In this document: positions 48,615 through 51,372 of the stretch, piece after piece
Position numbering within the stretch: the first letter of the stretch is position 1
Layout of the letters: the number at the start of each line of letters is the position of its first letter
DNA from: Oscillospiraceae bacterium
GTDB taxonomy: Bacteria > Bacillota > Clostridia > Oscillospirales > Oscillospiraceae
Length of the DNA: 51,372 bases
Reading direction: 5' to 3'
NCBI GenBank assembly: GCA_022794215.1
Contig: JAAWEH010000005.1
Span: 1 to 51,372, forward strand
Notes under the pieces: generated by a model
The model's database searches: none
Told to the model about the DNA's origin: nothing
What the model saw: the letters and a program-made list of their open reading frames with translations, nothing else
Translations under genes and position numbers: made by a program

Positions 48615-49418
48615 ATGAATAAGGATCGTATGCAGGGCTTTGCCGCCGGTATGCTTGCCTGCCTTTTGGTTTTGGGGGCGGGAGGGTCTGTTTTGGCCGC
48701 AGGGCGAACCATCCAGGTGGAGGACGGGATCACTGTTACCATCAACGGCGCCAAATTCTCCCCCCGGGACGTCACCGGCAAAGAGGTTCCTCTCTTTGCC
48801 TATGAGGGCACCACTTACGCCCCCATCCGGGCCCTGTGCGAGGCCGCCGGCCTGGAGGTCAACTATGATACCGCCACCGGCACTGCCATCCTCACCACCG
48901 GGGATATGGCCCTGGCCGCCGACCCCAAGGCCGCCAGCTACATCTCCGCTGCCCGGGCCCGGGAGCTGGCCCTCCAGCACGCGGGGGTATCCGCTGCCGA
49001 TACCGTCTTTCTCAAATCCAAGCTGGACTGGGATCATGACCACACCTGCTACGAGGTGGAGTTTTACTGCGGCGATACCGAATACGACTATGAGCTGGAC
49101 GCCGTCACCGGGGCGGTGCTGAACTACAGCCATGAGCTGGACTGCTATGACATTCACTACTCCCGGGGCGGCCATCACGCTGAAAAGGGCGGTCACCACG
49201 GCGCTTCCGCCGGCACCGACCTGATCTCCCAGGAGCAGGCCCAGGCCATTGCCCTGGATCGCGCTCCAGCCGGCGCGGTGGTGGTCAAGTGCAAACTGGA
49301 TTGGGACGAGGGCCGGTATGTCTACGAGGTAGAGCTGCGCGGTGGCTCCGCCGAATACGAGTGTGACATCCATGCCGTCACCGGCGTTATCCTGAAGTGG
49401 GATGTAGACTGGGACTGA
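48615..49418 (+). CDS. Secreted stalk-domain protein with two PepSY repeats
   Basis: 267 residues. Signal peptide (MLACLLVLGAGGSVLAA), a copper-amine-oxidase-N-like stalk domain (EGTTYAPIRALCEAAGLEVN) and two PepSY domains (from ISAARARELALQHAGVSAAD and from ISQEQAQAIALDRAPAGAVV). The repeats share KSKLDWD/KCKLDWD, YEVE and DAVTG/HAVTG segments. A His-rich linker (GGHHAEKGGHHG) lies between and could bind metal. PepSY proteins often inhibit proteases. AAAGGAG upstream. Confidence 0.88.
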   Translation: MNKDRMQGFAAGMLACLLVLGAGGSVLAAGRTIQVEDGITVTINGAKFSPRDVTGKEVPLFAYEGTTYAPIRALCEAAGLEVNYDTATGTAILTTGDMALAADPKAASYISAARARELALQHAGVSAADTVFLKSKLDWDHDHTCYEVEFYCGDTEYDYELDAVTGAVLNYSHELDCYDIHYSRGGHHAEKGGHHGASAGTDLISQEQAQAIALDRAPAGAVVVKCKLDWDEGRYVYEVELRGGSAEYECDIHAVTGVILKWDVDWD

Positions 49419-49444
49419 GTTTCCGGCCGCCGACGAGCCACAGC

Positions 49445-49479
49445 AAAAAAGCCCGCCGTTTGAAAACGGCGGGCTTTTT
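49445..49479. terminator. Bidirectional terminator
   Basis: AAAAAGCCCGCCGTTT-ga-AAACGGCGGGCTTTTT. Confidence 0.93.
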
Positions 49480-49482
49480 CAT

Positions 49483-49953
49483 TTACTGTCCTTCTTTCAC
49501 TTCCACTTCCCAGGCGCAGGCGGCCTTGTCCGCCCCCGCCACCTTGAGACGGTTGGCGCCCTCCGGTAAGGTGAGGGTCACTGTGACGCTGTCTGATTCC
49601 CCGGCATGTCCCTCCAAAAGAGTGGTCACATTGCCCTGGGGATCGGCCCACACCAGCTTGGCCTTGCCTACCGTCACCTCTAAACTGCAGCGGAGGGTCA
49701 CTGAGGTTTCCTCTCTTTTATAAAGAGAAAAGACCTCGTGGATTCCCGACAGCTTTCCCACGCTGCCCGAGTAGCCCCCGTTCGTCTGGCGGTTGACAAA
49801 CATAACGGCGGAATAGCTGTTGGCGCTGCCGGCCAGGGCTTTGGGGTCGTCATAGAGTTTGTCGTGATCCATCGTCACCAAAAAGAGGATCCCCGCTATA
49901 CTCAGCAGCAGGACAAGCCCTGTGACCAACGGCCCTCTCATACGCAGCTTCAT
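49483..49953 (-). CDS. Hypothetical secreted or anchored protein
   Basis: 156 residues from ATG 49953. One N-terminal helix (GPLVTGLVLLLSIAGILFLV) and a beta-rich domain (TSVTLRCSLEVTVGKAKLVW; DSVTVTLTLPEGANRLKVAG) resembling small C2/immunoglobulin-like domains. It follows galU by five bases, so it is probably in that operon. No function recognised. Confidence 0.8.
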   Translation of the reverse strand: MKLRMRGPLVTGLVLLLSIAGILFLVTMDHDKLYDDPKALAGSANSYSAVMFVNRQTNGGYSGSVGKLSGIHEVFSLYKREETSVTLRCSLEVTVGKAKLVWADPQGNVTTLLEGHAGESDSVTVTLTLPEGANRLKVAGADKAACAWEVEVKEGQ

Positions 49954-49958
49954 TGCCC

Positions 49959-50828
49959 TTACAGCTCCTTCCCCTTCTTCCGAAGGAAATCCTGCAGCCA
50001 TTCCCCCGTCTCCGGGTGCTCCAGGGCAAAGTCGATGGTGGCCTCCAGGAAGCCTTTCAGGTTGCCGGTGTCGTAACGGCGGCCTTCAAAGTCCACCGCT
50101 ACCATCTTCTCCATCCTGCATAGTTTGCTCAGCCCGTCGGTAAGCTGGATCTCTCCGCCGTAGCCCGGCTCCAGGTTCTCCAGCACGTCAAAGACGCCCG
50201 GGGAGAGCACATACCGGCCCAGAATGGCGTAATTAGAGAACACCTGCTCCGGACGGGGTTTCTCCACCAGATCGCTCACCCCAAAGATCCGCTCTTCCAG
50301 GGCCTCGGTCTTTACCGAGCAGTATTTGCCGATTACATCCAGGCCCACCTGCTGTACACCTACGGCGGAAGCCTCGTACTTTTCCGCTGCCTCTATAAGC
50401 TGGCCGATGACCGGCTTGTCCGAACGCATCACATCGTCGCCCAAAAGGACGGCGAAGGGCTCGTCCCCCACGAAACGTTTGGCCCGCCAGATGGCGTGGC
50501 CCAGGCCCTTGGTCTCCTTTTGCCGAACGTAGAAAATATTGGCCAGATCCGCCACCCGGCGGATCTCGGTCAGCTCCCGATCCTTTCCTCCTTGGTTCAG
50601 ACGGGTTTCCAGCTCGGGGTAGTAGTCGAAGTAATCGTCCATGGCGGACTTGGCCCGGTTGGTGACGATGAGGATATCCTCAATGCCCGCGGCGGCCGCC
50701 TCCTCAATGATATATTGAATGGCAGGCTTGTCCACCAGGGGCAGCATCTCCTTGGGCACCGTCTTGGTAGCGGGCAGCATCCGGGTCCCCAGCCCGGCGG
50801 CGGGAATGACTGCTTTGCGGACTTTCAT
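49959..50828 (-). CDS. galU: UTP-glucose-1-phosphate uridylyltransferase
   Basis: 289 residues from ATG 50828 (AAAGGAGG upstream). Nucleotidyltransferase motif AVIPAAGLGTRMLPATKTVP, then PLVDKPAIQYIIEEAAAAGI and the LLGDDVM metal site. It makes UDP-glucose, the precursor for surface glycans and, through UDP-galactose, for the glf product. Confidence 0.96.
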   Translation of the reverse strand: MKVRKAVIPAAGLGTRMLPATKTVPKEMLPLVDKPAIQYIIEEAAAAGIEDILIVTNRAKSAMDDYFDYYPELETRLNQGGKDRELTEIRRVADLANIFYVRQKETKGLGHAIWRAKRFVGDEPFAVLLGDDVMRSDKPVIGQLIEAAEKYEASAVGVQQVGLDVIGKYCSVKTEALEERIFGVSDLVEKPRPEQVFSNYAILGRYVLSPGVFDVLENLEPGYGGEIQLTDGLSKLCRMEKMVAVDFEGRRYDTGNLKGFLEATIDFALEHPETGEWLQDFLRKKGKEL

Positions 50829-50854
50829 AGGACATCCTCCTTTGAATCTGTTGA

Positions 50855-51372
50855 TTATAGTGCGGAAAGCCGCTTTTCCGGGATCATGCTCCGGAAGGCT
50901 TTGACTTTGGGCATGCCCTCCAGGAGAAGCATTCCCAGGATATAGCACACGCCCAGCTCGCCCAGGCCTACGCTGAGACCGTTGACCAGCCACGCCATGG
51001 GAAGGGCGGCGGTAAAGCCGTTTGCCTCAGCAAAGCCGATGGTGAAGCCCACCAGCACCGTGTTGCAGATGACGGGGGGCAGCGGCGCCAGCCACTTGTT
51101 CTTCAGCTTGCTGGTCCAAAGGGCGGCGATGAGGGTGGCGGCTGACCCTACCACAATATCCAAAACGCCGTAGGGGGAGAGCAGGTTGACGATGAGGCAG
51201 CCCACAAACAGCCCCGGCACGGTGCAGGGGAACAGGAAGGGCAGAACGGTGAGCGCCTCGGCGAAGCGGAACTGGATGGGCCCGAAGGTCAGGCCGAAGA
51301 TGTTGCCAAAATAGCCCATCACAGCATAGAGAGCGGCCACCATTGCGGCCAGGGTCAGGTCTTTGGTACTGA
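50855..51372 (-). CDS. QueT-family transporter, 5' part outside the window
   Basis: About 172 residues are visible; the frame stays open to the window edge (STKDLTLAAMVAALYAVMGY), so the N-terminus lies outside. GPIQFRFAEALTVLPFLFP is the QueT family signature, with about five membrane helices. QueT proteins are substrate-binding components of energy-coupling factor transporters for queuosine precursors. Confidence 0.88.
   Translation of the reverse strand, partial: STKDLTLAAMVAALYAVMGYFGNIFGLTFGPIQFRFAEALTVLPFLFPCTVPGLFVGCLIVNLLSPYGVLDIVVGSAATLIAALWTSKLKNKWLAPLPPVICNTVLVGFTIGFAEANGFTAALPMAWLVNGLSVGLGELGVCYILGMLLLEGMPKVKAFRSMIPEKRLSAL

Noticed and set aside
1-51372. tRNA, rRNA or CRISPR arrays
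   Set aside because: No cloverleaf-like tRNA sequence, rRNA segment or regularly spaced short repeat array was noticed on either strand.

Overview
The window is a GC-rich (about 60%) chromosomal segment of an endospore-forming Firmicute. It carries an alpha/beta-type SASP, SpmA, SpmB, a SpoIIQ-type M23 protein and two AbrB-family regulators. S-layer-homology (SLH) proteins, a UDP-galactopyranose mutase and the C-ending codon preference of the host genes suggest a clostridial Oscillospiraceae member (Flavonifractor/Lawsonibacter-like). That assignment is inference from gene content; no database was searched.

Layout. 1-341: one copy of a dispersed structured repeat and the stump of a flavin-reductase gene. 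342-2667 (minus): Fe-S aldo/keto reductase and type I asparaginase. 2751-17472 (plus): a compact 14.7-kb contractile-tailed phage-like cluster. It has XkdX, endolysin, holin, terminase, portal, protease, capsid, connectors, sheath, tube, frameshifted chaperones, hub, spike and baseplate genes. It has no integrase, repressor, replication gene or tail fibre, and only a 192-residue protein at the tape-measure position. 17475-20457: an SLH protein, then an operon thyA / DUF523 / DHFR / NUDIX. 20668-25726: an XRE regulator fused to a desulfoferrodoxin-like domain, a galactofuranose module (glf plus GT2), pyrophosphatase, SASP, a C_GCAxxG_C_C protein and a hypothetical. 25919-30547: murI, DUF1934, argS and a membrane GT2. 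30604-33889: second copy of the repeat, a PNPOx-like flavoprotein, NUDIX / TrmN6-like / rsmI operon with a structured leader, abrB. 34071-35688: spmA, spmB and small membrane proteins. 35778-39932: a BlaI/BlaR1-type system with a very large non-penicillin sensor domain. 40120-46094: an AbrB regulator and a MacB-type efflux operon ending in an SLH protein. 46290-51372: SpoIIQ-like, a DUF401 permease, a stalk/PepSY secreted protein, galU and the start of a QueT-family transporter.

The main candidate for an unusual system is the phage-like cluster. All its genes are intact and tightly overlapped, and it keeps a textbook -1 frameshift cassette (upstream GGAGG, A7 slip site, 11-bp stem) in the tail chaperone. 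Its gene order is permuted: the XkdX/endolysin/holin module that normally follows the tail genes sits in front of the terminase. The functions needed for autonomous phage life are missing. It could be a domesticated particle (PBSX-like or gene-transfer-agent-like) with an extremely short contractile tail, or a recently stranded remnant. Sequence alone cannot separate these.

Other points of interest are a redox-sensor-like XRE/desulfoferrodoxin fusion in which the residue matching the catalytic Lys is Glu, two diverged copies of a structured repeat whose hairpins show compensatory changes, and paired operators around the blaI promoter.
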